Below, in pieces: positions 1 through 8,841 of a stretch of DNA of 64,000 nt. Both the position numbers and the translations under genes were made by a program. The stretch covers positions 19,131 through 83,130 of the forward strand of contig CAYXAA010000018.1 of assembly GCA_964462985.1 (NCBI GenBank), in the 5' to 3' direction. Origin of the DNA: CAYXAA01 sp964462985. GTDB taxonomy: Bacteria; Pseudomonadota; Alphaproteobacteria; Rhizobiales; Stappiaceae. The stretch's first letter is position 1. Every line of letters starts with the position of its first letter. The notes beneath the pieces are model-generated. The model had not been told where the DNA came from and searched no databases. It saw nothing but the letters and a program-made list of their open reading frames with translations.

Positions 1-47
1 GTCCGGTCCCCGGTTGCCGCGCGAGCGGCCCACATGGGGTAGAAGCG

Positions 48-929
48 GTGAAGCCAGTATCCTTTTCCTATCTTCGACCTGCCTCGCTCGACGAGGCCTG
101 TGAGGCCCTGGTCTCGGATCCCGATGCGCGGGTTCTTGCCGGCGGGCAGACCTTGATGCCGATGCTTGCGATGCGGCTGTCCCGCCCCTCGCTGCTTGTC
201 GATGTCACGCGGCTTTCAGAGCTGATCGGCATCGAGGACAGCGGCCACGGCATTGTCGTGCGCTCGGCAACGCGCCAGGCGGATGCGCTCGCCTCAGACC
301 TGATCCGGCAGCAGGTGCCGCTGCTGGCGAGGGCGATGCCGCATGTCGGTCATCCGCCAACCCGGGCCCGGGGCACGGTCGGCGGCTCGCTGGCCCACGG
401 CGACCCGTCCGCGGAGATTGCGCTCGCCGCGGTCATTCTCGGGGCAACGATTCATTTTCGCGAAGGCGCTGAAACGCAGGAGTTCGCGGCCGGGGACTTC
501 TTTTTGGGGCCGACGGTGACCATGGCCCCGATGGGCGGCTGCCTGACGCACGTGGTGTTTCCGAGGCGGCCCGAGGGCCGCGTCGGTGCGGCTTTCCATG
601 AGGTTGCCTCACGCCGCGGCGACTACGCCTTCGCTTCTGCCGGAGCGCAGATAACCCTCGACGAGGAGGGACGCTGCCTGTCGGCCGTTCTTGGAATTGG
701 CAGTGTCGGCGACGTTCCGGTTGCCGTCGATGTTTCACAGCTTGCCGGCACCACGCTGGGCGAGGCGGAGATTCGCGACGCGGTCGCAGCGGCCCTGGAG
801 GGGCTGGAGGTCGTGGAGGATCTGCACGCCACCGCCAGCTACCGCCGGCGCGCGGCCGCACGACTGGCCGCCATGGCGCTGACAGAGGCGCGGGACGAGG
901 CGCGCGGAACAAGGGGAGGCGCGGCATGA
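48..929 (+). CDS. Molybdenum hydroxylase FAD-binding (medium) subunit, CoxM-like
   Basis: This 293-residue protein is the FAD subunit of a xanthine dehydrogenase-family molybdenum hydroxylase, carrying electrons from the iron-sulfur subunit to an acceptor. It shows the PCMH-type FAD motifs AGGQTLMP at residues 31-38 and GGSLAHGDPSAE at 112-123, and the usual family length. The start is GTG. Its stop overlaps the start of the 2Fe-2S subunit in an ATGA arrangement, so the subunits are translationally coupled. It is the first complete gene of the catabolic cluster. The family is secure; the substrate cannot be told from this subunit. Confidence 0.9.
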   Translation: MKPVSFSYLRPASLDEACEALVSDPDARVLAGGQTLMPMLAMRLSRPSLLVDVTRLSELIGIEDSGHGIVVRSATRQADALASDLIRQQVPLLARAMPHVGHPPTRARGTVGGSLAHGDPSAEIALAAVILGATIHFREGAETQEFAAGDFFLGPTVTMAPMGGCLTHVVFPRRPEGRVGAAFHEVASRRGDYAFASAGAQITLDEEGRCLSAVLGIGSVGDVPVAVDVSQLAGTTLGEAEIRDAVAAALEGLEVVEDLHATASYRRRAAARLAAMALTEARDEARGTRGGAA

Positions 930-1426
930 AGGTCGACCTGACGGTCAACGGCCGCACCCGCGGCATCGACGTCGAGCCGAGGGTGACGCTGCTCGATGCA
1001 TTGCGCGACGCACTGGGCCTGAAGGGCACCCACGCCGGCTGCGAGCACGGTGTATGCGGAGCCTGCACCGTGATGGTGGATGGCGTCGCCGTCCGCTCCT
1101 GCCTGATGCTGGCGGTGCAGTGCGACGGGCTCGACATCACCACCATCGAGGGGCTGACGGCGAGCGAGGACGCCCTTGGCATCGTTCAGGATGCATTCTG
1201 CGAAACCCACGGTCTGCAGTGCGGCTACTGTACGCCCGGCATGATCGTGGCGGCGCATGCGCTGCTGCAGCAGAACCCCGATCCGAGCGATCACGAGATC
1301 CGCGAAGCGATCTCCGGCAACATCTGCCGCTGCACCGGTTACGGCCAGATCATCGAGGCGATCCGGCTTGCGGCGGCGCGCATTCGCAAGAGCAACACGC
1401 GCGGCGTCGAGGAGGCGGCGCAATGA
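926..1426 (+). CDS. Molybdenum hydroxylase 2Fe-2S (small) subunit, CoxS-like
   Basis: This 166-residue protein carries the two [2Fe-2S] clusters that link the molybdenum site to FAD. The N-terminal plant-ferredoxin-type cluster ligands are C39, C44, C47 and C59. The second, helical cluster has C99 and C102 (CGYC) with C134 and C136 (CRC). Length and cysteine pattern match CoxS, HcrC and NdhS-type subunits. It overlaps the upstream FAD subunit and the downstream molybdopterin subunit by four bases each (ATGA), indicating a tightly coupled three-gene unit. Confidence 0.93.
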   Translation: MKVDLTVNGRTRGIDVEPRVTLLDALRDALGLKGTHAGCEHGVCGACTVMVDGVAVRSCLMLAVQCDGLDITTIEGLTASEDALGIVQDAFCETHGLQCGYCTPGMIVAAHALLQQNPDPSDHEIREAISGNICRCTGYGQIIEAIRLAAARIRKSNTRGVEEAAQ

Positions 1427-3819
1427 CTGCCCAGAGCCATCGCTTCATCTCGTCCAACCGCCGTGTGCGCGAGGACCGGCGCTTCGTCGCGGGTCAAGGC
1501 CGCTTCGTCGCCGACATCGACGTGCCGGACGTTGCCCATGTCGCGCTCGTGGCGGCCCAACATCCGGCAGCGAAGATCCTGCGGATCGACGCCACGGCCG
1601 CCCTGGCAATGCCCGGCGTGGTGGCCGTGCTGACCGGCGAGGAACTCGCCGGTGCGACCAATCCGCTGATGAACGGCCTCGATACCCCGAACGTGCGGCG
1701 CTTTCCGCTCGCCGTCGGCCAGAACCGCTATGCGGGTGAGTGGGTCGCCGCCGTCGTCGCCGAATCCCGTGCGCTGGCCGAGGATGCGGCGGAGAAGGTG
1801 GTGGTGGAATACGAGCCGCTGGCCTACGTGATCGACCCGGAAGCGGCGCTGGCACCGGAGGCGGTGCCGGTTCACCCGGAGCACGGCTCGAACCTTCTAC
1901 TCGACCGCACCTTCGATTGGGGCCCGGTCGAGGAGGATTTTGCCCGCAGCGAGGAGACGCTCAGCCTTCGCGTCACCTGGGGGCGGAACTCGACTGTGCC
2001 GATCGAGACCTTCGGTGTCGTCTGCAAATGGGATCCTTGGGCGGGCATGCTTGACGTCTGGGCCTCGATCCAGATGCCGAAATACGCCGACCAGATCGCG
2101 CGCGCCCTCAAACTTCCGGGCAATGCCGTGCGTGTCCACTATGACGTCGACGTGGGCGGCAGCTACGGCGTCAAGCGCGGCATCAAGCACACGGTGCTGT
2201 GCGGCTATCTCGCCCGCAAGCTCGGCCGGCCGATCCGCCTGATCGAGGACCGGCTGGAGAACATGCGGGCCGGCGATGCCCACGGTCCGGAACGGATCTT
2301 CGACATCGATGTCGCGTTCGACCGCGACGGCACCGTGCGCGCGATGAAGATGCGCGCCCTCGACAACGCCGGCGCCTATGCCGGTCGGGCGCCGTTTCAG
2401 CTCGGCAAGCCGATCGGCGCGATCGTCGGGCCGTACCGGATCCAGTCGGTGCGCTACCGGGCCGTGTCCGTGACGACAAACAAGACCGTGCAGGAGGCGG
2501 TGCGTGGCTTCGGCCAGTCACCGACCAACTACGCGATCGAGACCATGATGGACCGGATCGCGGCGCATCTCGGCATGGATCGGATCGAACTGCGGCGCCG
2601 CAACCTCATCCGCGCCGACCAGTTCCCCTACACGATCCCGTCCGGCAGCACGTATGACTCGGGCGACTATCACACCGTGATCGAGAAGGTGCTCACCGGG
2701 GCCGACTACGCCGGCATGGTCGCCGAGCGCGACCGGCTGCGGGCCGACGGCCTGTGCGCGGGCATCGGCATTGCGGCCTGCCTGGAGCCGTCCGGCGGCA
2801 ACTCAGCATTCGAGCCGCTGCTCAACGAGAAGAACCGGACGTCCACGTGGATGGAAGGCAGCCGGGTCAACGTCGATGCGCTCGGCGACGTCACGGTGAC
2901 GATCCACACCACGAGTTCGGGCCAGGGCCACGAGACGCTGGCGGCGACCGTGGTCGGCGAGGTGCTCGAGATCGACCCGGACAGGATACGGGTGGTCCGG
3001 CCCGACAGCCTGGCAAGCCTGCCTGGCAACTCGCCCGTCGGCAGCCGTATGGCGATCATGCTGGGCGGGGCTGCAGCCAATGCGGCGCGGAACATCAAGG
3101 CGCAGATGCTGGCCATCGCCGCCCATGCCATGACGGTCGATGCCTCCGCGCTGCGCTACGAGGGCGGCACCATCTCCGGCCCGGACGGCCGGTCGATGAC
3201 CTGGGACGAGATCGTCGACATCGCCCATCGCCGCTTTCACGATCTGCCGCCCGGCACCAACCCGGGACTGACCGCGAGTTTCATCCAGCAGGTTCCGACC
3301 GGCGTGGCGCTGCCCAAGGACGGCAAGGCGCAGATGTATCCTTGCTATTCCTTCGAGTTCCACCTCGTGCTGGTGGCCTTCGATCCGGTGCTCGCGAAGC
3401 CGGAGATCCGGCGTTACGTGATCGGGCACGACTGCGGGACGGTGATCAACCCGCATATCGTGAAGGGCATGACGCTCGGTGGCATCGCCCACGGCATCGG
3501 CGCCGCGCTCCTGGAGGAGTTCGCCTACGACGCCGAGGGCCAGCTCATGACACAGAGCTTCCTCGACTACCTGATGCCGTCGTCACACGAGGTGCCCGAG
3601 GTCGAGATCATCCATCACTGCACGCCGTCGCCGCTGACGGAGTTCGGTCAGAAGGGCTCCGGTGAGTCCGGGTATCTCGGCGCGCCGGCCGCCATTTCCG
3701 GCGCGATCCACGACGCGGTCGCCCCGTGGGGCATCACGCTGAACAAGCTTCCCATCCGCATGAGCGCGGTAAGCGATGCCATCGCTGCCGCCGAAGCACA
3801 AGGCAAGGGTCCGGAATGA
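1423..3819 (+). CDS. Molybdenum hydroxylase large (molybdopterin-binding) subunit
   Basis: This 798-residue protein is the catalytic subunit of a xanthine dehydrogenase-family enzyme. The chosen ATG overlaps the 2Fe-2S subunit stop, and the first residues (SSNRRVREDRRFVAGQGRF) match the start of the a/b hammerhead domain. The GSGESG motif near the C-terminus places the catalytic glutamate at E748. The loop that in true CO dehydrogenase carries the AYRCSFR motif reads EAVRGFGQSPTNYA here, so this is not a CO dehydrogenase. It more probably hydroxylates an aromatic or N-heterocyclic acid, which is inference from its neighbours. Confidence 0.92.
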   Translation: MTAQSHRFISSNRRVREDRRFVAGQGRFVADIDVPDVAHVALVAAQHPAAKILRIDATAALAMPGVVAVLTGEELAGATNPLMNGLDTPNVRRFPLAVGQNRYAGEWVAAVVAESRALAEDAAEKVVVEYEPLAYVIDPEAALAPEAVPVHPEHGSNLLLDRTFDWGPVEEDFARSEETLSLRVTWGRNSTVPIETFGVVCKWDPWAGMLDVWASIQMPKYADQIARALKLPGNAVRVHYDVDVGGSYGVKRGIKHTVLCGYLARKLGRPIRLIEDRLENMRAGDAHGPERIFDIDVAFDRDGTVRAMKMRALDNAGAYAGRAPFQLGKPIGAIVGPYRIQSVRYRAVSVTTNKTVQEAVRGFGQSPTNYAIETMMDRIAAHLGMDRIELRRRNLIRADQFPYTIPSGSTYDSGDYHTVIEKVLTGADYAGMVAERDRLRADGLCAGIGIAACLEPSGGNSAFEPLLNEKNRTSTWMEGSRVNVDALGDVTVTIHTTSSGQGHETLAATVVGEVLEIDPDRIRVVRPDSLASLPGNSPVGSRMAIMLGGAAANAARNIKAQMLAIAAHAMTVDASALRYEGGTISGPDGRSMTWDEIVDIAHRRFHDLPPGTNPGLTASFIQQVPTGVALPKDGKAQMYPCYSFEFHLVLVAFDPVLAKPEIRRYVIGHDCGTVINPHIVKGMTLGGIAHGIGAALLEEFAYDAEGQLMTQSFLDYLMPSSHEVPEVEIIHHCTPSPLTEFGQKGSGESGYLGAPAAISGAIHDAVAPWGITLNKLPIRMSAVSDAIAAAEAQGKGPE

Positions 3820-4796
3820 TCATCGACGCACACGCCCATCTCGTCCCGCCCGCGCTGCTCGACGAGCTGCGCGACCGCCGGAATGACTTCCCGTCGGTGG
3901 AGATGATCGAAAAGGACGGCAGCCTGGCGTTTTCCTTTGCCGGTAAACCGGCGACGCGGCCGGTGTCTCCGGGGCTCACGAACATCGCGAAGCGGCTGGC
4001 GTGGATGGACGAGAACCGCATCGACCGCCAGGTCGTGGCCGGCTGGCTTGACATGTTCGGCAACGACCTTCCGGCAGAGGAAGGAACGGCGTGGGCCCGT
4101 ACAATCAACCGGCACCTGAAGCAGGCCGAGACCGACCACGGCGGTCGCTTCATCGGCCTGTCCGTGGTGCCGCTGCAGGACGGGACCCGCGCTGCGGAGG
4201 TCCTGCGCGAAGCCCACGGCCAAGGGTTCAAGGGGACGATGATCGGCACCCAGCCAAAGGGCAAGGGCGGCGTGCTCGACGATCCTGACCTCGATCCGTT
4301 CTGGCAGACCGCCAACGACCTCGGCTCCATCGTCGCCATCCATCCGGTGTTCGACGCCGGTGACGACCGGGTCAAGTTCAAGGGAATGGAGAATGCGGTC
4401 GGCCGCATCACGGACACGCTGATCGCCGTCAGCCGCATCATCTATTCGGGCCATGTCGAGCGGTATTCGAACGTCAAGTTCGTCATCGGCATTGGCGGCT
4501 CGGCGCTGCCCTACGTGCTCGGTCGGCTGAAGCGCAACCATTCACTGCATCCCGAGGACATGGCCGATCCGGCCAAGGCGCTGTCGATGATGTACTACGA
4601 CACGCTTCTCCACGACGCCGCTGCCCTGAAGCTCCTGATCGACACCGTCGGCGCCGACCGTCTGATGCTCGGATCGGACATGCCGTTCCCGATCGGCGAC
4701 CCGCGGCCGCTGGAGATCCTCGACGCCGCCGGCGTCAGCGGCGGCGACCGGCGCTCGATCGAGAGCGGCCTTGTCCTGCGTCTGATGGGCGAATGA
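3816..4796 (+). CDS. Amidohydrolase-2 family metal-dependent hydrolase or decarboxylase
   Basis: This 326-residue TIM-barrel protein of the amidohydrolase_2 family belongs to the group that contains ACMS decarboxylase, gamma-resorcylate decarboxylase and LigW-type enzymes. It begins MIIDAHAHL, the HxH metal-binding strand, and ends with a GSDMPFPIGDP segment carrying the conserved aspartate. The ATG overlaps the stop of the molybdopterin subunit (ATGA). An in-frame start 30 residues upstream exists but lies inside the previous gene and adds unrelated sequence. It could hydrolyse or decarboxylate the product of the hydroxylase; the exact reaction is unknown. Confidence 0.85.
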   Translation: MIIDAHAHLVPPALLDELRDRRNDFPSVEMIEKDGSLAFSFAGKPATRPVSPGLTNIAKRLAWMDENRIDRQVVAGWLDMFGNDLPAEEGTAWARTINRHLKQAETDHGGRFIGLSVVPLQDGTRAAEVLREAHGQGFKGTMIGTQPKGKGGVLDDPDLDPFWQTANDLGSIVAIHPVFDAGDDRVKFKGMENAVGRITDTLIAVSRIIYSGHVERYSNVKFVIGIGGSALPYVLGRLKRNHSLHPEDMADPAKALSMMYYDTLLHDAAALKLLIDTVGADRLMLGSDMPFPIGDPRPLEILDAAGVSGGDRRSIESGLVLRLMGE

Positions 4797-4809
4797 GGGA
4801 GGCGATCCG

Positions 4810-5274
4810 ATGAAGATGGAGCTGAAGGGCAGCGAGGACATCCAGGCAGGCGTCCAGGACCTCTGGGACGGACTGAACGACCCGGTCGTGCTGACCAAGT
4901 GTGTCCCCGGCTGCAAGGCCATGGTCGAAACCGGGCCGGACTCCTACGACGTGACGCTGCAACTCAAGGTCGCCGCGGTCGGCGGAAGCTTCGATGGCAA
5001 GATCACGCTGTCGGACAAGGTCGAACCGCAGACCTGCCGCATCGCCATTTCCGGCGGCGGCACGCTCGGCACCGGCACCGGAACCGCGCAGTTCACCATC
5101 AGCGAAATCGAGCCCGGCCGCTCGCGCCTCGACTATGAGGGCAGCGGCGAGATCGGCGGACTGGTGGCTGGCGTCGGGCAGCGGATCCTTGGTTCGGTCG
5201 CCAAACATCTGACCAAGCAGTTCTTCACGGCGCTCAACAAGCATTTCGCGGAGACGAAGGAGACGACGGCGTGA
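4810..5274 (+). CDS. coxG: CoxG-like SRPBCC family protein
   Basis: This 154-residue protein belongs to the carbon monoxide dehydrogenase subunit G (CoxG) family of the SRPBCC fold. It opens with MKMELKGSEDIQAGVQDLWD and contains the family-like stretch DPVVLTKCVPGCKAM. In carboxydotrophs CoxG helps place the enzyme at the membrane, and relatives accompany many molybdenum hydroxylases. A GAGGGAGG ribosome binding site precedes it. The last residues, rich in K, F and T, may contact membrane or enzyme. Its presence supports a CoxMSL-type enzyme but does not mean CO oxidation. Confidence 0.85.
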   Translation: MKMELKGSEDIQAGVQDLWDGLNDPVVLTKCVPGCKAMVETGPDSYDVTLQLKVAAVGGSFDGKITLSDKVEPQTCRIAISGGGTLGTGTGTAQFTISEIEPGRSRLDYEGSGEIGGLVAGVGQRILGSVAKHLTKQFFTALNKHFAETKETTA

Positions 5275-6101
5275 GGCGGGATCCGGCAGGCGGGGCCATG
5301 GCCACAACCGAACGCATGGTGTCGCTGGAGGGCGACCGTCGGCTGTTCGTGTCCGAAAGCACGGGCCGGGGCGGGTTGCCGGTGCTGTTTCTCAGCTCTC
5401 TCGCCGCCGATCACACCAGCTGGGACGGTGTGCGGCAGCGGCTGCGCCGCCGTTCGGTCGCCTATGACACGCGCGGTCATGGCCGCTCCGATGTTGTCGC
5501 CGACGATGCGGACATCGCAGGCCTGGCGGCCGACGCGCTGGCCGTCATGGACGCGGCCGGCCTCGACCGCGCCGTGCTGTGCGGCCTGTCGCTCGGCGGC
5601 CTGACGGCCATGGAGATCGCGGCCCGGGCTCCCGAGCGCGTCGCCGGACTGGTGCTGGCGAATGCGGCAGTGAACTTTCCGCCCGCGTCGATGTGGGTTG
5701 ACAGGGCCGCGACAGCCCGCTCGGGAGGTTTTGCCGCGCTGGTAGAGCCAACGCTCGAACGGTGGCTGACCGCGGACTTCCGAGCGGCCAACGACGAAGA
5801 GACCAGCAAGGTGCGCGTGATGATCGCCGCAACCCCGGCCGCGGGCTATGCCGCCGCCTGTGCGGCGCTTGCCTCCGGCGACGGAACCGAGGCGCTGCGC
5901 GGCTACGCCGGGCCCGTGCTGGTGATTGCCGGCGAGCACGACCGGTCGACCCCGGTCGTCCGGGCAGAGGAGATGCGGGACATCGCGCAGAACAGCGAAC
6001 TTCTGGTGCTCGATGCCGCGCATCTGTCGGCAGTGGAGCGCGCGGATGAATTCGCGGCCGCGCTCGAGGCCTTCGTGGCGAAAGTCGAGGACAATGGCTA
6101 G
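5271..6101 (+). CDS. Alpha/beta-fold hydrolase, enol-lactonase-like
   Basis: This is a 276-residue alpha/beta hydrolase resembling 3-oxoadipate enol-lactonase (PcaD). It has the nucleophile elbow GLSLGG, a DTRGHGRS segment early on, and a late aspartate and histidine region (GEHDRSTPV, DAAHLSAVE) that completes a Ser-Asp-His triad. The GTG start overlaps the coxG stop; an ATG at 5298 gives a 267-residue form beginning MATTERMVSL and may be the true start. It overlaps the next gene by eight bases. A ring-fission or lactone product is a plausible substrate; this is inferred from the family and cluster. Confidence 0.82.
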   Translation: MRRDPAGGAMATTERMVSLEGDRRLFVSESTGRGGLPVLFLSSLAADHTSWDGVRQRLRRRSVAYDTRGHGRSDVVADDADIAGLAADALAVMDAAGLDRAVLCGLSLGGLTAMEIAARAPERVAGLVLANAAVNFPPASMWVDRAATARSGGFAALVEPTLERWLTADFRAANDEETSKVRVMIAATPAAGYAAACAALASGDGTEALRGYAGPVLVIAGEHDRSTPVVRAEEMRDIAQNSELLVLDAAHLSAVERADEFAAALEAFVAKVEDNG

Positions 6102-6687
6102 CAAACGCGTCATCGTCGCCATCACCGGCGCCTCGGGGACCATCCTCGGCGTGCGCATGCTCGAGTTGCTTCGGGCGGTCGATGACGTCGAAACGCATCT
6201 GGTGATGTCGCCGGCGGCGGTGCGCACCTTGCTGATCGAGACCGACTACACGGCCGATCAGGTGGCCGCGCTCGCGGACCACACTCACAGCTTCAAGGAT
6301 ATCGGCGCGCCGATCGCCAGCGGCTCGTTCCGCAGCGCGGGCATGATCATCGCGCCCTGCTCGGTCAAGACTCTATCGAACGTCGCCACCTGCAACAGCG
6401 AGGACCTCATTTCCCGTGCGGCGGACGTTTGCCTCAAGGAGCGGCGCCGTCTCGTCCTGCTGTTCCGGGAGACGCCGCTGCACGCAGGGCACATCGCGAT
6501 GATGGATCAGGCGACTCGCTCGGGCGCGATCGTGATGCCGGCGGTGGTGGGGTTCTACTACCGGCCGCAGGGTGTGATGGACGTGGTCGACCATCTCGCC
6601 GGACGGGCGCTCGACCTGCTCGACATTGATGTCGGCACGGTGCGCCGCTGGCAGGGACAACCGGGCCAAGAGCCCGAAACGCAATAA
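6094..6687 (+). CDS. ubiX: UbiX-type flavin prenyltransferase
   Basis: This 197-residue protein is a UbiX/Pad1-family flavin prenyltransferase, which attaches a dimethylallyl group to FMN to make the prenylated FMN needed by UbiD-type decarboxylases. The N-terminus VIVAITGASGTILGVRMLE is the family FMN-binding loop, and the C-terminal half carries the usual RETPLHAGHIAMM segment. The ATG overlaps the upstream hydrolase by eight bases. The adjacent UbiD-family gene 54 bases downstream strongly supports the role. It is a catabolic-cluster copy and need not serve ubiquinone synthesis. Confidence 0.92.
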   Translation: MASKRVIVAITGASGTILGVRMLELLRAVDDVETHLVMSPAAVRTLLIETDYTADQVAALADHTHSFKDIGAPIASGSFRSAGMIIAPCSVKTLSNVATCNSEDLISRAADVCLKERRRLVLLFRETPLHAGHIAMMDQATRSGAIVMPAVVGFYYRPQGVMDVVDHLAGRALDLLDIDVGTVRRWQGQPGQEPETQ

Positions 6688-6741
6688 ACCCGGCGCGCGC
6701 AGGAGGACGGCGCGCGAACCGTTTCCCGGGAGGAGGATGCC

Positions 6742-8397
6742 ATGAAGGATGAGAACGCACGGGGCTACCGTGACCTGCATCAGCACATCGACGCGCTCGA
6801 CGCGGCCGGCCTGCTGGTGCGCGTCGACCGGCCGATCGACAAGGACAGCGAGATGCACCCGCTGGTGCGCTGGCAGTATGTCGGCGGCATCAAGGAGGAA
6901 GAGCGCAAGGCCTTCCTGTTCACCAACATCCGCAACCGTGCCGGCCGGCGCTACGAGATCCCGGTGATTGTCGGCGGCATGGCCGCCAACCGGGCGGTCT
7001 ACGCCACCGGCATGGGCTGCGATGTCGCCGAGATCCAGAACAAGTGGGACGCGGCGATCGCCAATCCGATCAAGCCCCGCGAGGTCACCGACGCGCCTTG
7101 TCATGAAATCGTGGAAGAAGGCGAGGTTCTCGCGCGGGAAGGACACGGCCTTGACCTGCTGCCGATCCCGGTTTCGACGCCGGGGTTCGATGCCGCCCCG
7201 ACGCTGTCGGCGACCAATGTGATCACGGTCGATCCCGAGGACGGGATCCAGAACATGGGAACCTATCGCTGTGCGCTGAAAGCGCCGGACCGGCTGGTGG
7301 TGCGCATGGCCACGCGCGTCGGCGGCGCTGGCGGGTACCAGCACTACCTCAAGCACCAGAAGGCAGGCGACAAGGAGATGCCGGTGGCGATCGTGCTCGG
7401 CTGCCCGCCCTACGTCGCCTTCATGGGGCCGCAGAAGCTGCCGATCGGCGTCGACGAGTTTGATGTCGCGGGCGGGCTTGCCGGCGCGCCGATCAACGTG
7501 GTCAGGGCCCGGACCGTGCCGCTGATGGTTCCGGCCGAAGCGGAGGTCGTCATCGAGGGCTGGATCGACACAACGACGGTGGAGCCGGAAGGCCCCTTCG
7601 GCGAAAGCCACGGCCATGTGGCGCTTGAGGAGTTCAACATGCCGATGCGGGTCACTGCGGTCACGCGGCGGAAGGACGCGGTGATCCCGTCCTACATCAG
7701 CCAGGTGGCGCCGTCCGAATCGAGCGTGATCAAGCGTGTCGCCTATGAGCCGCTCTTCCTGCACCACCTGAAGAGCACCATGAGCATCAAGGGCGTGAAG
7801 AAGGTGTCGCTGCACGAGCCGCTGACCGGTCTGCTGCGCGTCACCGTCGTCACGATGGAGCGGGGGACGCCCCGGACCGAGGTCTGGCGGGCGCTTTACG
7901 GCGCAGCCTATTTCAAGGGCGACTGCGGTAAGATCTGCATTGCGGTCGACGACGACATCGACGTCGACAGCCCCGATTCGATCCTCTGGGCGATGGCCTA
8001 CCGGGCGAACCCGGTCGCCGACATGCAGCTCCTGCCGCACCGCGGCCAAGGTCACGGGCCGAAGCGTGAGGCGGAGGGCGAGGAAGATTCCAGTCTGCTG
8101 ATCGACGCGACGATGAAGTCGCCGATGCCGCCGCTCGCCCTGCCGGCCCGCGAGTATATGGAAGGCGCCAAGGCGATCTGGGAGGACCTGGGCCTGCCGC
8201 GGCTGTCCCCGCAGTCGCCCTGGCACGGCTACTCGCTTGGCGCCTGGCACCCGATCTGGGATGCGGCGGCCAAGCGTGCGGCGGAAGGGGACTATCTGGA
8301 GAACGGCCGCATCAGCGCCAAGCTCCGCATCCCGGCCGTCAAGCCCGAGACGCGCGTGGACCCCGAGGAATCCGTCAGAAAACTTGCAGAAAAATAA
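6742..8397 (+). CDS. UbiD-family prenyl-FMN-dependent decarboxylase
   Basis: This 551-residue protein belongs to the UbiD family of reversible (de)carboxylases that use prenylated FMN and Mn/K ions. It holds the typical PEGPFGESHGHV segment at about residues 281-292, which includes family active-site acidic residues, and the later TMERGTPRTEVWRALYG segment. A GGGAGGAGG ribosome binding site precedes the ATG. Pairing with UbiX directly upstream is the usual arrangement. Relatives decarboxylate aromatic or heteroaromatic acids such as protocatechuate, furandicarboxylate or pyrrole carboxylate; the substrate here is unknown. Confidence 0.92.
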   Translation: MKDENARGYRDLHQHIDALDAAGLLVRVDRPIDKDSEMHPLVRWQYVGGIKEEERKAFLFTNIRNRAGRRYEIPVIVGGMAANRAVYATGMGCDVAEIQNKWDAAIANPIKPREVTDAPCHEIVEEGEVLAREGHGLDLLPIPVSTPGFDAAPTLSATNVITVDPEDGIQNMGTYRCALKAPDRLVVRMATRVGGAGGYQHYLKHQKAGDKEMPVAIVLGCPPYVAFMGPQKLPIGVDEFDVAGGLAGAPINVVRARTVPLMVPAEAEVVIEGWIDTTTVEPEGPFGESHGHVALEEFNMPMRVTAVTRRKDAVIPSYISQVAPSESSVIKRVAYEPLFLHHLKSTMSIKGVKKVSLHEPLTGLLRVTVVTMERGTPRTEVWRALYGAAYFKGDCGKICIAVDDDIDVDSPDSILWAMAYRANPVADMQLLPHRGQGHGPKREAEGEEDSSLLIDATMKSPMPPLALPAREYMEGAKAIWEDLGLPRLSPQSPWHGYSLGAWHPIWDAAAKRAAEGDYLENGRISAKLRIPAVKPETRVDPEESVRKLAEK

Positions 8398-8425
8398 GCC
8401 AACTACGCTCGACTTGTCTTGGCCA

Positions 8426-8449
8426 ATATCGTATGATTCCATACGATAT
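8426..8449. promoter_or_regulatory. Candidate operator: perfect 10-bp inverted repeat
   Basis: The arms ATATCGTATG and CATACGATAT are exact reverse complements around the four-base centre ATTC. The repeat sits in the short AT-rich gap between the UbiD-family gene and the Rieske gene, 26 bases before the Rieske ATG. The size and symmetry fit a dimeric regulator such as the GntR/FCD or MarR protein encoded further along. It could also form an RNA hairpin, but there is no T-run after it. Confidence 0.5.
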
Positions 8450-8475
8450 CAGTCCATACCAAGGAGGAGCTGGAC

Positions 8476-8841
8476 ATGACAGAAGTTCTCGTCTGCGGGC
8501 GGGAGGAGATCGTCGAGGGAGGGGTCAGAATTGTCGAGATCGGCGACCTCGAAATCGGCGTCATCCGCCACGGAAATACGTTCTACGCCTATCGAAATCT
8601 TTGTCCGCACCAGGGCGGGCCGGCCTGCGAGGGCGTCCGGATGCCCGGCGTCTTTGACGATGTCGACGCCGACGGCCTGTTCCACGGCCAGAAGTTCGAT
8701 GAAGACGACATGCACATCGTCTGCCCCTGGCACGGCTACGAATTCCACCTCAGCGACGGGGTGAACGTGTGCGATGCCAAGCTGCGGCTGCACAAGTACG
8801 AAGTGATCGAAAGGGACGGCAATGTCTATATCGCGCTCTGA
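8476..8841 (+). CDS. Rieske [2Fe-2S] ferredoxin-like protein
   Basis: This 121-residue soluble protein has one Rieske domain with ligands C43-x-H45 (CPHQGG) and C83-x2-H86 (CPWHGYEFH). The spacing between the two ligand pairs is longer than in common dioxygenase ferredoxins because of an acidic insertion at about residues 54-80. It could act as an electron carrier for an oxygenase or as an enzyme subunit. No oxygenase alpha subunit or reductase is encoded nearby. An AAGGAGGAG ribosome binding site precedes it, and it overlaps the next gene by 19 bases. Confidence 0.88.
   Translation: MTEVLVCGREEIVEGGVRIVEIGDLEIGVIRHGNTFYAYRNLCPHQGGPACEGVRMPGVFDDVDADGLFHGQKFDEDDMHIVCPWHGYEFHLSDGVNVCDAKLRLHKYEVIERDGNVYIAL

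Noticed and set aside
1..47. Tail of an upstream gene ending at the TAG at 40-42
   Set aside because: Only about 13 codons are visible, too few to support a gene call.
48..5274. Reading the first genes as a CO dehydrogenase (coxMSL) operon
   Set aside because: The large subunit lacks the AYRCSFR active-site motif; the neighbours point to aromatic-acid catabolism.
6373..8442. Open frame of about 689 codons on the minus strand
   Set aside because: It is antisense to the UbiX and UbiD-family genes; it is rich in R, H, G and D with no known motifs.
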